DNA of 64,000 nt from Elusimicrobiota bacterium (GTDB lineage Bacteria; Elusimicrobiota; Elusimicrobia; UBA1565; UBA9628), in assembly GCA_016207665.1 (NCBI GenBank), contig JACQPG010000064.1, positions 24,397-88,396 of the forward strand. Reading direction: 5' to 3'. Made by a program: the position numbers and the translations under genes. Numbering within the stretch: position 1 is the stretch's first letter; the number at the start of each line of letters is the position of its first letter. The notes beneath the pieces are model-generated. The model had not been told where the DNA came from and made no database searches. It was given only the letters and a program-made list of their open reading frames with translations. Positions 1 to 9,299 of this stretch are shown piece by piece.

Positions 1-706
1 GACACGAGAGGAGAACCGCGGATAAGGGCGCCTCGCGCTTTCCCATCTCGAATATCCACCACACCGTCAGCGAGGTCGCCAGCCACATGAGCATCTGAGC
101 CAGCAGATCGGATCTCATGAGAAGAGCCAGGGAAAACAGCATCTCCGCGTTTTGCGGGAAATACGCGTAGAGGGAATAGCCGGGCACCACGAGCCCGCCC
201 TCCCTAAGATAGAGCTGAGGCAGGGCCAGGTGATAGGTCAGAGAGTCGTACTGATGCGGCGGAACCCAACACATCCAGAGCGTGAGCGAGAGCAGGCCGA
301 GAATCAGCGCCGAGGGCAAGGGTCTTTCGGCGAGAAGATTGCGATTAGCGCCCAAGGATACCACCACGGCTCGCATCTCGAAGAACCCGACGATCCACAG
401 CAGCGCCAACATGCCGAAGACGCTCCATGCGTTGAGCCAACCGGCGGCCGCCAAGGAAAAGGTGCCCAAGCTCAGGAGCCCGAATCCCACCGTGGCGCCA
501 ATAAGCGTCTTTTGTGACTCGCTGATGTCCGACAGGCCCAGCACCCTTAGAAGCACGCGGCCGGAGCCGGTGGCGATGAGGATAAGCAATGCGAGCTGAA
601 TGGTCGCCTTGAGCCCTTGTTGGATGAGCTCGCTGAAATAGCTGCCGGCGGTCAACAACGCGAAGAGAAGCGTCGCGAAGGCGTACCAGGGGGCCCAGCT
701 CGTCAT
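1..706 (-). CDS. Membrane glycosyltransferase (GT39/ArnT-like), 3' part missing
   Basis: Partial gene; 235 N-terminal residues are visible and the frame is open to the window edge. The protein is very hydrophobic, with membrane spans near residues 8-25, 35-53, 70-90, 93-110, 132-148 and 200-219. The motif [15 protein letters not shown] (about residues 153-167) is typical of GT39-like membrane proteins that take sugars from polyprenyl-phosphate carriers on the outer face of the inner membrane. The ATG at 706-704 overlaps the TGA of the upstream GT2 gene (ATGA), so the two are translationally coupled. The acceptor cannot be told from sequence. It could also be a membrane protein of unknown function with a GT39-like N-terminus. 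Confidence 0.6.
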   Translation of the reverse strand, partial: MTSWAPWYAFATLLFALLTAGSYFSELIQQGLKATIQLALLILIATGSGRVLLRVLGLSDISESQKTLIGATVGFGLLSLGTFSLAAAGWLNAWSVFGMLALLWIVGFFEMRAVVVSLGANRNLLAERPLPSALILGLLSLTLWMCWVPPHQYDSLTYHLALPQLYLREGGLVVPGYSLYAYFPQNAEMLFSLALLMRSDLLAQMLMWLATSLTVWWIFEMGKREAPLSAVLLSC

Positions 707-1461
707 GAAGGGATCGGGCGTTTGGGACTGAAAAGAGCCAGCTTGGCGAGGCCCGCGCTGTGCGCGAGGAATTGCGCCAGCAGCCACAATGTCCCGACGC
801 CATAGACCACGCTTCGCCTGAAATTGATCGAGGACGCCTCGGGGAAATAACGGACGGCGCAGGGGATATCTCCCAGCCTGAACCGGCAGGCCGCCGCCTG
901 GATCAGGAACTGCTGGTCGAAAACGAAGTCGTTGGAGTTAAGCTCCCACGATATGGTCTCGAGCACCTGGCGGGAATACGCCCTCAAGCCTGAATGCCAC
1001 TCTCCCAGATTTTGGCCGGTCAAGGTGTTCTCCAGGACGGTCAACAACCGGTTGAAAACGTACTTATAAAGGGGCATGCCTCCCTTAAGAGCCTCCCAGC
1101 GGGTGCGTATGCGATTGCCGCAGACCACGTCGCAGATGCCCGAGCTGATGAGCCCGGTCATGAAGGGGGCCAGCCTGGCGTCATATTGGTAATCCGGATG
1201 TATCATGATCACGATGTCCGCGCCGCGCCGCAAGGCCTCGGCATAGCAGGTCTTCTGATTGCCGCCGTAACCCAGGTTTTTCTCATGCACGATGGTGACA
1301 AGGCCCAGCTTGCGGGCCAGTTCGGCCGTGCCGTCCTGGGAAGCGTCATCGACGAGTATGATCTCGGAAACGGAGCCGGCGGGGATGTCCCGGAGCGTCT
1401 CTTCCAGGGTCTTTTCCGCGTTATACGCCGGAAGCACCGCGATGACTTTAGGCTCTGCCAC
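703..1461 (-). CDS. GT2 glycosyltransferase, polyprenyl-phosphate sugar synthase type
   Basis: 252 residues. The GT-A fold starts at once: the nucleotide-binding segment [13 protein letters not shown] is near residues 9-21 and [12 protein letters not shown] near 34-45. The usual DxD region reads MIHPDYQYD, a variant seen in a dolichyl-phosphate-mannose-synthase-like GT2 subgroup. There is little hydrophobic C-terminus, so it is likely peripheral to the membrane. The GTG start at 1461 lies inside the end of the upstream GT39 gene (14-base overlap) and its stop overlaps the next GT39 start. Inference: it charges a lipid-phosphate carrier used by one of the two flanking membrane transferases. 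Confidence 0.8.
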   Translation of the reverse strand: MAEPKVIAVLPAYNAEKTLEETLRDIPAGSVSEIILVDDASQDGTAELARKLGLVTIVHEKNLGYGGNQKTCYAEALRRGADIVIMIHPDYQYDARLAPFMTGLISSGICDVVCGNRIRTRWEALKGGMPLYKYVFNRLLTVLENTLTGQNLGEWHSGLRAYSRQVLETISWELNSNDFVFDQQFLIQAAACRFRLGDIPCAVRYFPEASSINFRRSVVYGVGTLWLLAQFLAHSAGLAKLALFSPKRPIPS

Positions 1462-3145
1462 TCTTGGTCACCTGAAATATCCTCAGCACCGGCCCGGACA
1501 CCTTGCCTGGAATGGGCTCGAACACCGCGGCCAGGCGGCCGCTGCCATAAAGCTCCTGGAAAAAGGTCGCCAGCTCGGGGGACACCCGGGGATCGGCGCC
1601 GAAAGTCGACGTGATCACATAGCTAATGCGCAAGGCCCTGACCGGATCGAGGCCGGAGCGCAGATCCACGGTCGGCGAATCGGCCTGGGACAGCTCGACA
1701 TGACGCGGCCCCGAATGGAGCTCGCGGGCTGATCGTCGGATACGATAGAGGCGATAACCGCCTCCCGGATGGGCTAGAGCCATGCCTCGATACAGCCGGG
1801 CCCGCGGCGAACCGGAAGCCGTGGTCTGGCGCCAAAGTTCCTCCACCTGCTCCTTGGCCATTGGGACGGAAGGAGAGGCATGAGGCTCGTCGACGAGCAG
1901 CGCGGAGCCCTGCGGCACATGAGCCAGCACCCAGGCCGCCGAGAGTCCCCGCGTGTCGGGCAGACTCATCCGTCGGTCCATCAGCGCCGATTGCGCCAGC
2001 CCTGGACCGGCGGCCAGCAGGAACAGGACGCCGGTCAACGCCGGGCTGCGCCAGCGCCGCCCTTCCTCGATCCAGGCCAACCCCTCCGAGGCCAGGAGCG
2101 CCAGAGCCGGATAAGCGGCCAGCATATAACGAGGCCAACCCCCGTCGGGATTATTCGACAAGAGCCACCCGTAACCGAGCACGGGAACCGCCAGCAAGAC
2201 CGCCGCCGGGTCGCGGCGAAAGGCCAGGCGGCAAAGCCCGAGCAAGGCCGCCGCCGCGGCGATCGACCCGGCCCCCGCGAATGTCCAAATGTTGATCCAA
2301 ATCGAACGCAACAGCTCCGCCCGGCTCCACTGTGTCATCTCGAAGAGCGCCGCATGATCGCGCGCGCCCTCGAGCACCGCGACGGGGTCCAGGACCGAGA
2401 ACGGGGTGCCGGCGATAAAGCCCCCCGCTGCCGCGGCCAAGCCCAAAAACAGGCGGGAAGGCTGCCTTCGCCCCTTGCCGGTCCAATGGGCCACCGGCAG
2501 CGCCAATAGGGCCGGAGCCGCCGTGTATTGGGCAGAAACGGCCAAACCCAATGACAAGCCGCACAGCACGTGATCCTTGAGCTTCCCTTCCTTTTGCGAT
2601 CTGAAAGCGAAGAGCCAGCCGGCGCAGGCCAGGGCGAACATCAGGCAGTCCGGCTTGGCCGAGTGCGACAGCTCGACCAGCACGGGGGAAAAGGCCAGAA
2701 GAAGGGCCGCCCAAGGCAGACGCTTGGGCGAGCGCTCCCGCTCGGCCTTCCAGAGAACCCACACGCCCAACAGGGAAAAGGCCGCGGCCAGGAGGCGCGC
2801 GATCAGGAAAAATCCCCCGGGCTCCCACGCGAAAAGCCCCACGAAATCCGACACCCCCTTGCGCAGCCCGAAAAAGGACCATGTCAGGAAATAGAGACCG
2901 TAACCGATGAAAAGCAGATAAGGCCACAGCGTGGGATATTTGAAGGCATAGGGCTTAAGGCTGCCCGCGCCGAAAGACACCGCGAGATTGACCAGATGAG
3001 GCTCGTCCGCGTTGAAGGTGTAGGGTAGCCCCCAGGTGATGCCGGCCAGGCGCAACCCGATCGCAGCGGCCGCCGCGACCAAGGTCAAGGCCAAGCCGTG
3101 AGTCCACGCGCTTCCTTTCATGCCGACCACGCGCTGGGTCGCCAT
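1448..3145 (-). CDS. GT39-like polytopic membrane glycosyltransferase
   Basis: 565 residues from the ATG at 3145, which overlaps the upstream aminotransferase stop (TGATG). A TTG 15 bases upstream and an ATG at 3121 are alternatives. About ten membrane spans fill residues 15-395. The first periplasmic loop has an acidic pair (NADEPH, D47 E48), as in GT39/ArnT enzymes where an aspartate there is catalytic. The C-terminal 170 residues are soluble and probably periplasmic. It lies between a GT2 and an aminotransferase in the same operon. Likely role: transfer of a polyprenyl-linked sugar on the periplasmic side. Donor and acceptor are unknown. Confidence 0.7.
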   Translation of the reverse strand: MATQRVVGMKGSAWTHGLALTLVAAAAAIGLRLAGITWGLPYTFNADEPHLVNLAVSFGAGSLKPYAFKYPTLWPYLLFIGYGLYFLTWSFFGLRKGVSDFVGLFAWEPGGFFLIARLLAAAFSLLGVWVLWKAERERSPKRLPWAALLLAFSPVLVELSHSAKPDCLMFALACAGWLFAFRSQKEGKLKDHVLCGLSLGLAVSAQYTAAPALLALPVAHWTGKGRRQPSRLFLGLAAAAGGFIAGTPFSVLDPVAVLEGARDHAALFEMTQWSRAELLRSIWINIWTFAGAGSIAAAAALLGLCRLAFRRDPAAVLLAVPVLGYGWLLSNNPDGGWPRYMLAAYPALALLASEGLAWIEEGRRWRSPALTGVLFLLAAGPGLAQSALMDRRMSLPDTRGLSAAWVLAHVPQGSALLVDEPHASPSVPMAKEQVEELWRQTTASGSPRARLYRGMALAHPGGGYRLYRIRRSARELHSGPRHVELSQADSPTVDLRSGLDPVRALRISYVITSTFGADPRVSPELATFFQELYGSGRLAAVFEPIPGKVSGPVLRIFQVTKSGRA

Positions 3146-4284
3146 CAGGCGCGGCGGCAAAAACCCGCGACGGCCCTGCCGACCTTCTCCAGCTGGATCT
3201 GAGTCATTTCCGGAAATAGGGGCAGCGAAAGAATCTCTCCCACGGCCTTTTCCGCGTGAGGCAGGGAACCCGCCGGCAGGCGGGCCGATCCGCAGGCGGG
3301 CTGCAGATGAGCCGCCACGGGATAATGTATGTCCGCCTCGATACCCTGGCCCCTCAGGTGCTCGAGCAAAGCGTCTCGTCGGGAATGGCGGACGACGAAA
3401 AGGTGATAATTAGAGCGCGAATGCGCCGATTCCTCGATCCAGGACAATCCCGGCAAGCCGCCGAGGAGCCGGCGGTACGATTCGGCCAAGGCCCTCCTCC
3501 GTTCGTTCCACTGCTCGAGATAACGCAGCTTGACGGAGAGGACGGCGGCTTGGATGGAGCTGGGCCGCACATTGAAGCCCAAGCGCTCATGGTAATTCTT
3601 GCGCTCCGATCCGTGGTTGCTTAGGCGGCGAACCCGGGCGGCGAGCTCCGCGTCATCGGTGAGCACCGCGCCGGCGTCCCCATAGGCCCCCAGGTTCTTC
3701 CCGGGGTAGAAGCTGAACGAGGCGGCCCGCGACAGCGAGCCGGCCTTGAGCCCGCGATAGAGCGAGCCCGCGGCTTGAGCCGCGTCCTCGAAAAGAATCA
3801 GCCCTCGCCTCTCGGCGACGGCGCGCAAAGCCTCCATATCGGCCGGCTGTCCGTAAAGATGCACGGGCAGGAGGGCCTTGCTGCGGGGGCTCAACGCCCG
3901 CTCGACCGATGAGGCGTCCATATTGAGAGTGCGCGGATCGACGTCGACGAAAACCGGCTTGGCGCCGCACAGCAATATCCCTTCCACCGTCGCGAAAAAA
4001 GTCAACGGCGTGGTGATGACCTCGTCGCCGGGCCCCACTCCGGAAGCCCAGAGCATCAACCAGAGCGCGGCGGTGCCCGAGTGCAAGGCCACGCAATGGC
4101 GAACTCCTATATAGGAGGCGAATTCCTTCTCGAAACGCTCGACCGCTGGACCGTAGATGAAGTTTTGCGTCTCCAGCACCTCCGCGATGGCCTTTTGCAT
4201 CTCCGGGGCCAAGACCCGGTATTGGGCCTTCAAATCGACGAGTGGGATGCGTTCGGACTGCTGCGCGGCGGAGATCGCTTTCAT
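3145..4284 (-). CDS. DegT/DnrJ/EryC1/StrS sugar aminotransferase (WlbC/WbpE-like)
   Basis: 379 residues, normal for the family. PLP-site signatures are intact: HSGTAAL near 68-74, EDAAQAAG at 166-173 (Asp for the pyridine nitrogen), and the Schiff-base lysine in SFYPGKNLG at K196. It should aminate a nucleotide keto-sugar using glutamate. Its ATG overlaps the stop of the hexapeptide acetyltransferase gene (ATGA), and a Gfo/Idh/MocA oxidoreductase lies a few genes upstream in the same operon. These three classes together make the 3-amino sugar of UDP-2,3-diacetamido-2,3-dideoxyglucuronate in Wlb/Wbp systems. That pathway is an inference from context; the lysine distinguishes it from the His variant at 23815-25044. 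Confidence 0.85.
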   Translation of the reverse strand: MKAISAAQQSERIPLVDLKAQYRVLAPEMQKAIAEVLETQNFIYGPAVERFEKEFASYIGVRHCVALHSGTAALWLMLWASGVGPGDEVITTPLTFFATVEGILLCGAKPVFVDVDPRTLNMDASSVERALSPRSKALLPVHLYGQPADMEALRAVAERRGLILFEDAAQAAGSLYRGLKAGSLSRAASFSFYPGKNLGAYGDAGAVLTDDAELAARVRRLSNHGSERKNYHERLGFNVRPSSIQAAVLSVKLRYLEQWNERRRALAESYRRLLGGLPGLSWIEESAHSRSNYHLFVVRHSRRDALLEHLRGQGIEADIHYPVAAHLQPACGSARLPAGSLPHAEKAVGEILSLPLFPEMTQIQLEKVGRAVAGFCRRA

Positions 4285-4814
4285 GGTTTTCCCTTGGGCT
4301 CGATCAGGTTCGCGGGCCGGCCGCGTCTCTTGAGGCGGGCCGGCACCCCGGCTACGATGGCCTTGGGCGGCACGTCCTTGGTCACGACGGCTCCGGCTCC
4401 GATCAAGGCTCCCTTCCCGATGGTTACCCCGCCCAATATCACCGCGCCCGAGCCTATGGCGGCGCCCCTCTTGACGAGCGTGCGGCTGACCTCCCAGTCC
4501 CCGGGCCGGGTGGGCGCGCCGCCGTCGCGCACGGCGACGGGATAATTGTCATTGATGAACAGCACCCCGTGGCCGATGAAGCACTCGTCCTCGATGGTCA
4601 CCCCTTCGCAGATGAAGGAATGGGAGGATATCTTGACCCGCTCTCCGATGCTCGCGCCGTTCTGGATCTCCACAAAGGGGCCGATGCGGCTGTCCGAACC
4701 TACGGCGCAGCCGTAGAGATTGGCCCAGCCCGCGATCTTGACGTTGCGACCCAAGCGCACATCCGGCGCTATGCGCGAAAACGGCGGTTGATTCGCCAAT
4801 ATTTTTTCGCTCAT
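4281..4814 (-). CDS. Left-handed beta-helix sugar N-acetyltransferase (WlbB/WbpD-like)
   Basis: 177 residues from the ATG at 4814; a TTG nine bases upstream is possible. Hexapeptide repeats ([LIV]-G-x4) run almost the whole length, for example IGPFVEIQNGASIG, FIGHGV, IGSGAVILGGVTIG and IGAGAVVTKDV. The stretch FICEGVTIEDECFIGHGV followed by FINDNYP is characteristic of WbpD/WlbB-type enzymes, which acetylate the 3-amino group of UDP-2-acetamido-3-amino uronic acid with acetyl-CoA. It is expected to be a cytoplasmic trimer. The gene is coupled to the aminotransferase by ATGA, so the product of that enzyme is the likely substrate. A generic sugar O-acetyltransferase is the alternative. Confidence 0.8.
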   Translation of the reverse strand: MSEKILANQPPFSRIAPDVRLGRNVKIAGWANLYGCAVGSDSRIGPFVEIQNGASIGERVKISSHSFICEGVTIEDECFIGHGVLFINDNYPVAVRDGGAPTRPGDWEVSRTLVKRGAAIGSGAVILGGVTIGKGALIGAGAVVTKDVPPKAIVAGVPARLKRRGRPANLIEPKGKP

Positions 4815-4827
4815 GCTCCCCAAAATT

Positions 4828-6009
4828 CTACTTAATTTTTCTAAGACAAAAGGCCACGCCCGCCCCGGCGTAAACGGCGATGAAGGGCTCGAGCGGCGCC
4901 CTATATCTTAGATTGCTCGCGAATACGGCATGCAGCAAGGTCAGATGGACGGCCCACGCGAGCAGGAACGCCGAAAAAAAGCCCGGAACGCCTCCTCCGA
5001 CCAAGCCCAGCAGAGCCAAGGCGAAGCTCAGAAGCGCGAAGCCTCCCATGGCCCAGCGGATCGCGGCGGGATGCGGCGGATAAGGCAACGGACGCCAGAA
5101 CTTGAGAGCCTTGCGGGCCGTAAGCCTCATGAAGCGCGCCGGGTTCTCCTTGATCCAGGCCTTGGCCTTGCGGCCGAAATGAAGATCCGCCTCGAACTGG
5201 CTCATCCCAGCCGTCTCGAGCCCCATCTGGAGGGGCCGGGCCTTCAGCTCCTGGGGGTCGACCGCCATCCCTTCCCAAAGGTTCCAGCCGCTCTGCAAAG
5301 AGACGGGGATGAAACGGTCGAAACGAACCCAGTTGCGGACCGTCCAGGGCGCCACGGCCAAGGCCCACGCCAGCCCGCAGGCCGCCACCAGAGCCGCCCA
5401 GCGAGGCTGCTCCCCGCTTCGCAGCAAGGAGATCACGGCCAAGAAGCCTCCGAATGGGAGCATCACCCCGCGCGTCAGGCTGGCCAGCCCTCCCACTAGA
5501 CCGGCCGCGGCCGCCACGGCCGGCCGGCCCGAGCCCCAGGCTCCAAGCCACAGGCTCATGAAAACGACGGCGAGCAGCGCGAACACGGTCTCGGACATGA
5601 TCCTCGCGCTGAAGAAGATCAGCAGCGGATTGCAGGCGGTCAAGGCGCCGGCCGCCAGACAGGCGACGCGGCCCAATCCGGCGCTGGAGCATAGGCGATA
5701 GATCAGCACCGGCAGCAAAGCGCCTAGGAGCATTTGCGCCCACGCCGCCCAGATCAGGCCGTTTTCCCCCAGGGCCAGGAAAGGGACCAGGAAGAAAGAG
5801 TAGCCCGGGGGGTGGGTGACCAGAGGCTCGGGGAATCGGCCCAAGAAAGACTCGGCCATGCGGATGAACACCCCGTCGTCGTAAAGTCCGTCGTCGCGAT
5901 AGGCGAAGAGACGGCCCATGGCCGCGGCCGCGGCAAAACGCAGGGCCAAGGCTGCGGCGAAAAGCCCCGCCTGATCCAGGCGAGCGAAGACGTTCTTTTC
6001 CCTTATCAA
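4828..6009 (-). CDS. GT39-like polytopic membrane glycosyltransferase
   Basis: 393 residues from a TTG at 6009 that overlaps the stop of the upstream SIS gene (TTGA). A longer in-frame extension would run deep into that gene, and the next ATG would cut the first membrane helix. It has about ten membrane spans. The first extracytoplasmic loop contains the acidic motif YDDGVFIRMAESFLG (D44 D45) followed by HPPGYSFFLVPF, a GT39/ArnT-like pattern. Expected to use a polyprenyl-phosphate sugar outside the inner membrane. It lies between the heptose gene gmhA and the acetyltransferase, so the glycan may contain both sugar types. Specificity cannot be read from sequence. Confidence 0.7.
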   Translation of the reverse strand: MIREKNVFARLDQAGLFAAALALRFAAAAAMGRLFAYRDDGLYDDGVFIRMAESFLGRFPEPLVTHPPGYSFFLVPFLALGENGLIWAAWAQMLLGALLPVLIYRLCSSAGLGRVACLAAGALTACNPLLIFFSARIMSETVFALLAVVFMSLWLGAWGSGRPAVAAAAGLVGGLASLTRGVMLPFGGFLAVISLLRSGEQPRWAALVAACGLAWALAVAPWTVRNWVRFDRFIPVSLQSGWNLWEGMAVDPQELKARPLQMGLETAGMSQFEADLHFGRKAKAWIKENPARFMRLTARKALKFWRPLPYPPHPAAIRWAMGGFALLSFALALLGLVGGGVPGFFSAFLLAWAVHLTLLHAVFASNLRYRAPLEPFIAVYAGAGVAFCLRKIK

Positions 6010-6587
6010 ACCGTCTTGCCGGCCGGCTTGACGCCGAGCTCGGCGCAAAAGCGGCGCATGATCATGTGGCAGAGGCAATGATGCAGGTCCTCGGCCTGCT
6101 GCACGTCGGAGGTCGGCACCACGAGCGAGGCCTCGGCCACCTTGATCAACCCTCCTCCCGGCCGGCCTAATATGGCGAAGGTCTTGTTGCCGCGCCTGCA
6201 GGCGAAATCGAAGGCCTTGATCACGTTCTTGGAATTACCGCTGGTGGAAAAACCGATGACCAGGTCGCCGGGACCCAAGAAGTTCTCCAGAGGCCGGGAG
6301 AAGACCGCGTCATAAGAGACGTCGTTGGCATAGGCGGTCAAGGTGGGCTGGTTGTCGTTGAGAGCCATCAACCTGAACTTCTTCTTGAGGTTCATGCTCA
6401 CGCCCTTGTTCATATCGCAGACGAAGTGCGAGGCGGTGGTGGCGGATCCTCCGTTGCCCATGACGAAGATGAGCTTCTCTTGATCATAGGCTTCCTTCAT
6501 CCATCGGAACAAGGTATCGATCTGCTCCTGCGGCATCTCGGCCAAGGCCTTGCCCAAGTTCGCGAAGTAGTCAGCGGCGAAACTCAT
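6006..6587 (-). CDS. gmhA: Sedoheptulose 7-phosphate isomerase (SIS domain)
   Basis: 193 residues from the ATG at 6587, which overlaps the hddC stop (ATGA). A single SIS domain with the phosphosugar loop MGNGGSATTASHF near residues 43-55 and FSTSGNSKNV around 116-125, plus a C-terminal AEDLHHCLCHMI helix like the GmhA metal-site helix. GmhA converts sedoheptulose 7-phosphate to D-glycero-D-manno-heptose 7-phosphate. The loop has HFVCD where the well-studied enzymes have His and Glu, a conservative change. The next two genes upstream are the nucleotidyltransferase and kinase of the same pathway, which strongly supports the call. Confidence 0.85.
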   Translation of the reverse strand: MSFAADYFANLGKALAEMPQEQIDTLFRWMKEAYDQEKLIFVMGNGGSATTASHFVCDMNKGVSMNLKKKFRLMALNDNQPTLTAYANDVSYDAVFSRPLENFLGPGDLVIGFSTSGNSKNVIKAFDFACRRGNKTFAILGRPGGGLIKVAEASLVVPTSDVQQAEDLHHCLCHMIMRRFCAELGVKPAGKTV

Positions 6588-7291
6588 TGCCTCAATCCTC
6601 CTGCCCAAAGCGCCTGGGCCCGCTCATAAGCCGCGGGAGTGCCTATGTCCACGACCGGTCCCATGAGCATGCGCGCGTAGGCCCGGCCCACCGCCCGGCC
6701 CATCACGTCCTTGCCAAGATCTCCCCGCTCCATTCTGATCCAGCCCATGAATTCGGGTCCCGCCAAATACACGCCGGCCGCCGCCAGGTCGCTCTTGGGG
6801 CGCGCGGGCTTTTCTTCGAAGGAGATCACTCGCCCGTCCGAGTCCAACTCGACGATGCCGCAGGCCTTGGGGTCTTCGCATTGGAACAGGCCCAGGGTCA
6901 GGGGCGGCTTGACGCGCTCGTGGAGCTCGAGCAAAGGCCTTAGATCGGCGCCCACCAAGGTGTCGGCGTAGATGATCCAGAACGCCTCCTCTCCCGCGAC
7001 GAAATCCCTGTTGGCCGCCAGTGTTCCGGCCGAGCCCAGGAGCTCCGGCTCGTGAAACAGGCGGACGCGAGGATTCCCGGAAAGTCCGGCGACGAAGGAG
7101 CGCACCTGCCCGGCCTTGTGGTGGGTGTTGACCAGGGCCTCCCTGACTCCCAGTCCGGCGAGGGCTTCAATCCACCAGGCGAGCACCGGCCTTCCGCCCA
7201 CCGGCAGCAGGCATTTCGGGACATCGTCGGTCAGGGGCCTCAATCGAGTCCCCAGACCGGCGGCTAAGACGAAGGCCTTTCTCGCGATCAC
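6584..7291 (-). CDS. hddC: D-glycero-alpha-D-manno-heptose 1-phosphate guanylyltransferase
   Basis: 235 residues, GTG start overlapping the kinase stop (GTGA). A nucleotidyltransferase fold with the signature VLAAGLGTRLRPLTDDVPKCLLPVGGRP near residues 8-36 (G-x-G-T-R-L-R-P and the sugar-phosphate lysine), then LGSAGTL and a Mg-binding YADTLV. Its position directly between the GHMP heptose kinase and GmhA is the main reason to call it HddC, which makes GDP-D-glycero-alpha-D-manno-heptose. From sequence alone other hexose-1-phosphate nucleotidyltransferases are possible. It is short for the family, with no C-terminal beta-helix. Confidence 0.75.
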   Translation of the reverse strand: MIARKAFVLAAGLGTRLRPLTDDVPKCLLPVGGRPVLAWWIEALAGLGVREALVNTHHKAGQVRSFVAGLSGNPRVRLFHEPELLGSAGTLAANRDFVAGEEAFWIIYADTLVGADLRPLLELHERVKPPLTLGLFQCEDPKACGIVELDSDGRVISFEEKPARPKSDLAAAGVYLAGPEFMGWIRMERGDLGKDVMGRAVGRAYARMLMGPVVDIGTPAAYERAQALWAGGLRQ

Positions 7292-8280
7292 TTCCAGACC
7301 CGGCGCTTCATATTGAAGATGATCTTGCTTCCATCCGGCTCGAGGGCGATGGGCAGTTCCCTATATCCCGAGAGCGCCGCGCGCACGCGGGCTCTGTGGG
7401 TCTCGGGCACGTAAAGCAGGAAAAAGCCTCCTCCCCCGGCGCCCGTGACCTTGCCGCCCAAAGCGCCCGCTTTCTTGGCCTTGGAATAAAAGGACTCGAT
7501 CTCGGGCGTGGTGATGCCTTCGGCGAGCTTGCGCTTGAGCAGCCAATTGCGATCCAAGTTCTTCCCGATTGAGTCGATCCGCCCGGAGTCCAGCGCCTTG
7601 CGGCAGTCGACGGCCAAGTCCCGGATCTGATCGAGGGCCCGGCGATTCTTCTCGGTGCGCCGCCCTTGCTCGGCCAGCAGTCCGTCCGCGCTGCGGGTCT
7701 TGTCCATGAAGTAAAGCAGGAAGCTGTTCTCGAGGGCCCGGATCGAGCCGGGGGCCGCCTCGACCCGCTCGACGTCGACCTTCCCGGCCTTGCGGAAGGT
7801 CAGAAACCGAATCCCGCCGAAGGCGGCGATGTGCTGATCCTGGCGGCCGATCGGCTTGCCGCAGCGTTCGATCTCGATCTCGCAGGCCTGGCGCGCCAAT
7901 TGATCCTGGCTGACCTGGCGTCCCGCGTAAGCGTGGAAAGCGTTGAGCATTCCCACGGTCAGGGATGACGAGGAACCCAGCCCGGAACCCTCCGAGGGGA
8001 TGTCGGCCAAGGTGGTGACCTCGAAGCCGCGCTTAAGACCCGCCAGCTTCATCGCCTCGCGCGCCAGGTCGTGCTTCACCTCGTCGACCGAGACGACCAC
8101 CTCCTTGCGCCGGGCGTAGTTGACGTGTATCTGATCGTCGAAGCGCTCTTGTATGATGACGTAGATGTATTTGTCTATCGCGCATGAAAGCACCTTGCCG
8201 TCGTTCTTGGCGCAATAATCGGGCAGATCCGTGCCGCCGCCCGCCAAGCTGATGCGTAACGGCGTCTGGGAGATGATCAT
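7288..8280 (-). CDS. hddA: D-glycero-alpha-D-manno-heptose 7-phosphate kinase (GHMP kinase)
   Basis: 330 residues from the ATG at 8280, which overlaps the upstream oxidoreductase stop (ATGA). Longer frames would run into that gene. GHMP motifs are complete: motif 1 TPLRISLAGGGTDLPDY near 5-21, the ATP loop GSGLGSSSSLTVGML near 98-112, and motif 3 TGAGGGGFFLLY near the C-terminus. GGGTDLP at the N-terminus is typical of the HddA/fucokinase branch. HddA phosphorylates heptose 7-phosphate at the alpha-1 position to give the 1,7-bisphosphate, which GmhB then dephosphorylates. Its neighbours gmhA, hddC and the operon-leading gmhB complete the pathway. Confidence 0.85.
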   Translation of the reverse strand: MIISQTPLRISLAGGGTDLPDYCAKNDGKVLSCAIDKYIYVIIQERFDDQIHVNYARRKEVVVSVDEVKHDLAREAMKLAGLKRGFEVTTLADIPSEGSGLGSSSSLTVGMLNAFHAYAGRQVSQDQLARQACEIEIERCGKPIGRQDQHIAAFGGIRFLTFRKAGKVDVERVEAAPGSIRALENSFLLYFMDKTRSADGLLAEQGRRTEKNRRALDQIRDLAVDCRKALDSGRIDSIGKNLDRNWLLKRKLAEGITTPEIESFYSKAKKAGALGGKVTGAGGGGFFLLYVPETHRARVRAALSGYRELPIALEPDGSKIIFNMKRRVWK

Positions 8281-9299
8281 GGCTTGAACGCCATCCTTCG
8301 GCCCCCTGAGGCGGTCGAACGGCAGGCCTGCTCCAGCACCCGCACCACGCCCACGCCGAGCTCGGGCCCGCTCAAGGGCTGGACTCCGCGCCGCGCCGCG
8401 GCCAGGAAATCCGCGCATTCGTTGCGCAACGGCTCCTCGGGAGCCAGGGCCGGGATCTCGATATCGCCCGCCCCGTAATAAAGCGATTGGGCCTTTTTCG
8501 AGTCCGCCCCGACGCGCGTGTCCTTACCCGGCCTGACCAGCCTCAATTTCTCGAAGGCCTCCACGTCATCGTAGAAAGCGGAGCCTCGCTCCGCGTAAAT
8601 CTCGACGCGGCGGATCCGGCGGCTGGAAAGCCAGCCCACGTGGATCCGGGCGACGACTCCGGAGCCGAACTCGATCTCGATGAAAGCGGCCTCGTCAAGC
8701 CGGCCCTGGGTATAGCGCCACCCCGTGGCGCGCACCGCCGAAGGGTTTTTCCCGGCCAGATGAATGGCCATGGCCACGTCATGCGGCGCCATGTCCCAGA
8801 CCACGTCGTGCCGGGGAGACGGTGGTCCTGGGTTGATGCGCGCCATGTCGAGATAGAAGAGCCGGCCGAGCCCGCCCCGACCCAACTCCTCCTTAAGCCT
8901 GCGCACGGCGGGATGGTAAAGGAACACATGGCCCACTCCCAAGGTCCGCCGCTGGCGGCGCGCCAGGGCCGCTAGCTCGGAGGCTTCGGCCGCGGAATGC
9001 GCCAGGGGCTTCTCGACGAAGACATGCTTGCCGGCCGACAACGCGGCCTTGGCCAGGCTGAAATGGGTGACCACCTCGGTGGCGATCGCCACGGCGTCGA
9101 TCTCCGGATCCTCCAATATGTCCTTGAAATCCGCGGTCAATCCCAATCCGGGATATCTTTGCCGAGCCCATTCGAGACGCCCCGGCTTGAGCTCACAGAG
9201 CCATTTGACGCGGCATCCCGGGAGCTCGTTGAACACGCGCAATAGATTCGGGCCCCAATAGCCGCAACCGATCTGTCCCAACGCCATCGTGGCCTTCAT
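8277..9299 (-). CDS. Gfo/Idh/MocA-family sugar oxidoreductase (WlbA/WbpB-like)
   Basis: 340 residues from the ATG at 9299, which overlaps the GT2 stop (ATGA). The Rossmann motif GQIGCGYWGPN is near residues 7-17, followed by the family signature HVFVEKPLA and the central VVWDMAPHDVAMAI helix found in WlbA/WbpB-type members. In Wlb systems this enzyme oxidises UDP-GlcNAc-uronate at C3 to give the keto-sugar for a DegT aminotransferase and hexapeptide acetyltransferase, both encoded downstream in this operon. A UDP-GlcNAc 6-dehydrogenase to make the uronate is not in the window. The exact substrate is an inference from context; the family is certain. Confidence 0.75.
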   Translation of the reverse strand: MKATMALGQIGCGYWGPNLLRVFNELPGCRVKWLCELKPGRLEWARQRYPGLGLTADFKDILEDPEIDAVAIATEVVTHFSLAKAALSAGKHVFVEKPLAHSAAEASELAALARRQRRTLGVGHVFLYHPAVRRLKEELGRGGLGRLFYLDMARINPGPPSPRHDVVWDMAPHDVAMAIHLAGKNPSAVRATGWRYTQGRLDEAAFIEIEFGSGVVARIHVGWLSSRRIRRVEIYAERGSAFYDDVEAFEKLRLVRPGKDTRVGADSKKAQSLYYGAGDIEIPALAPEEPLRNECADFLAAARRGVQPLSGPELGVGVVRVLEQACRSTASGGRRMAFKP

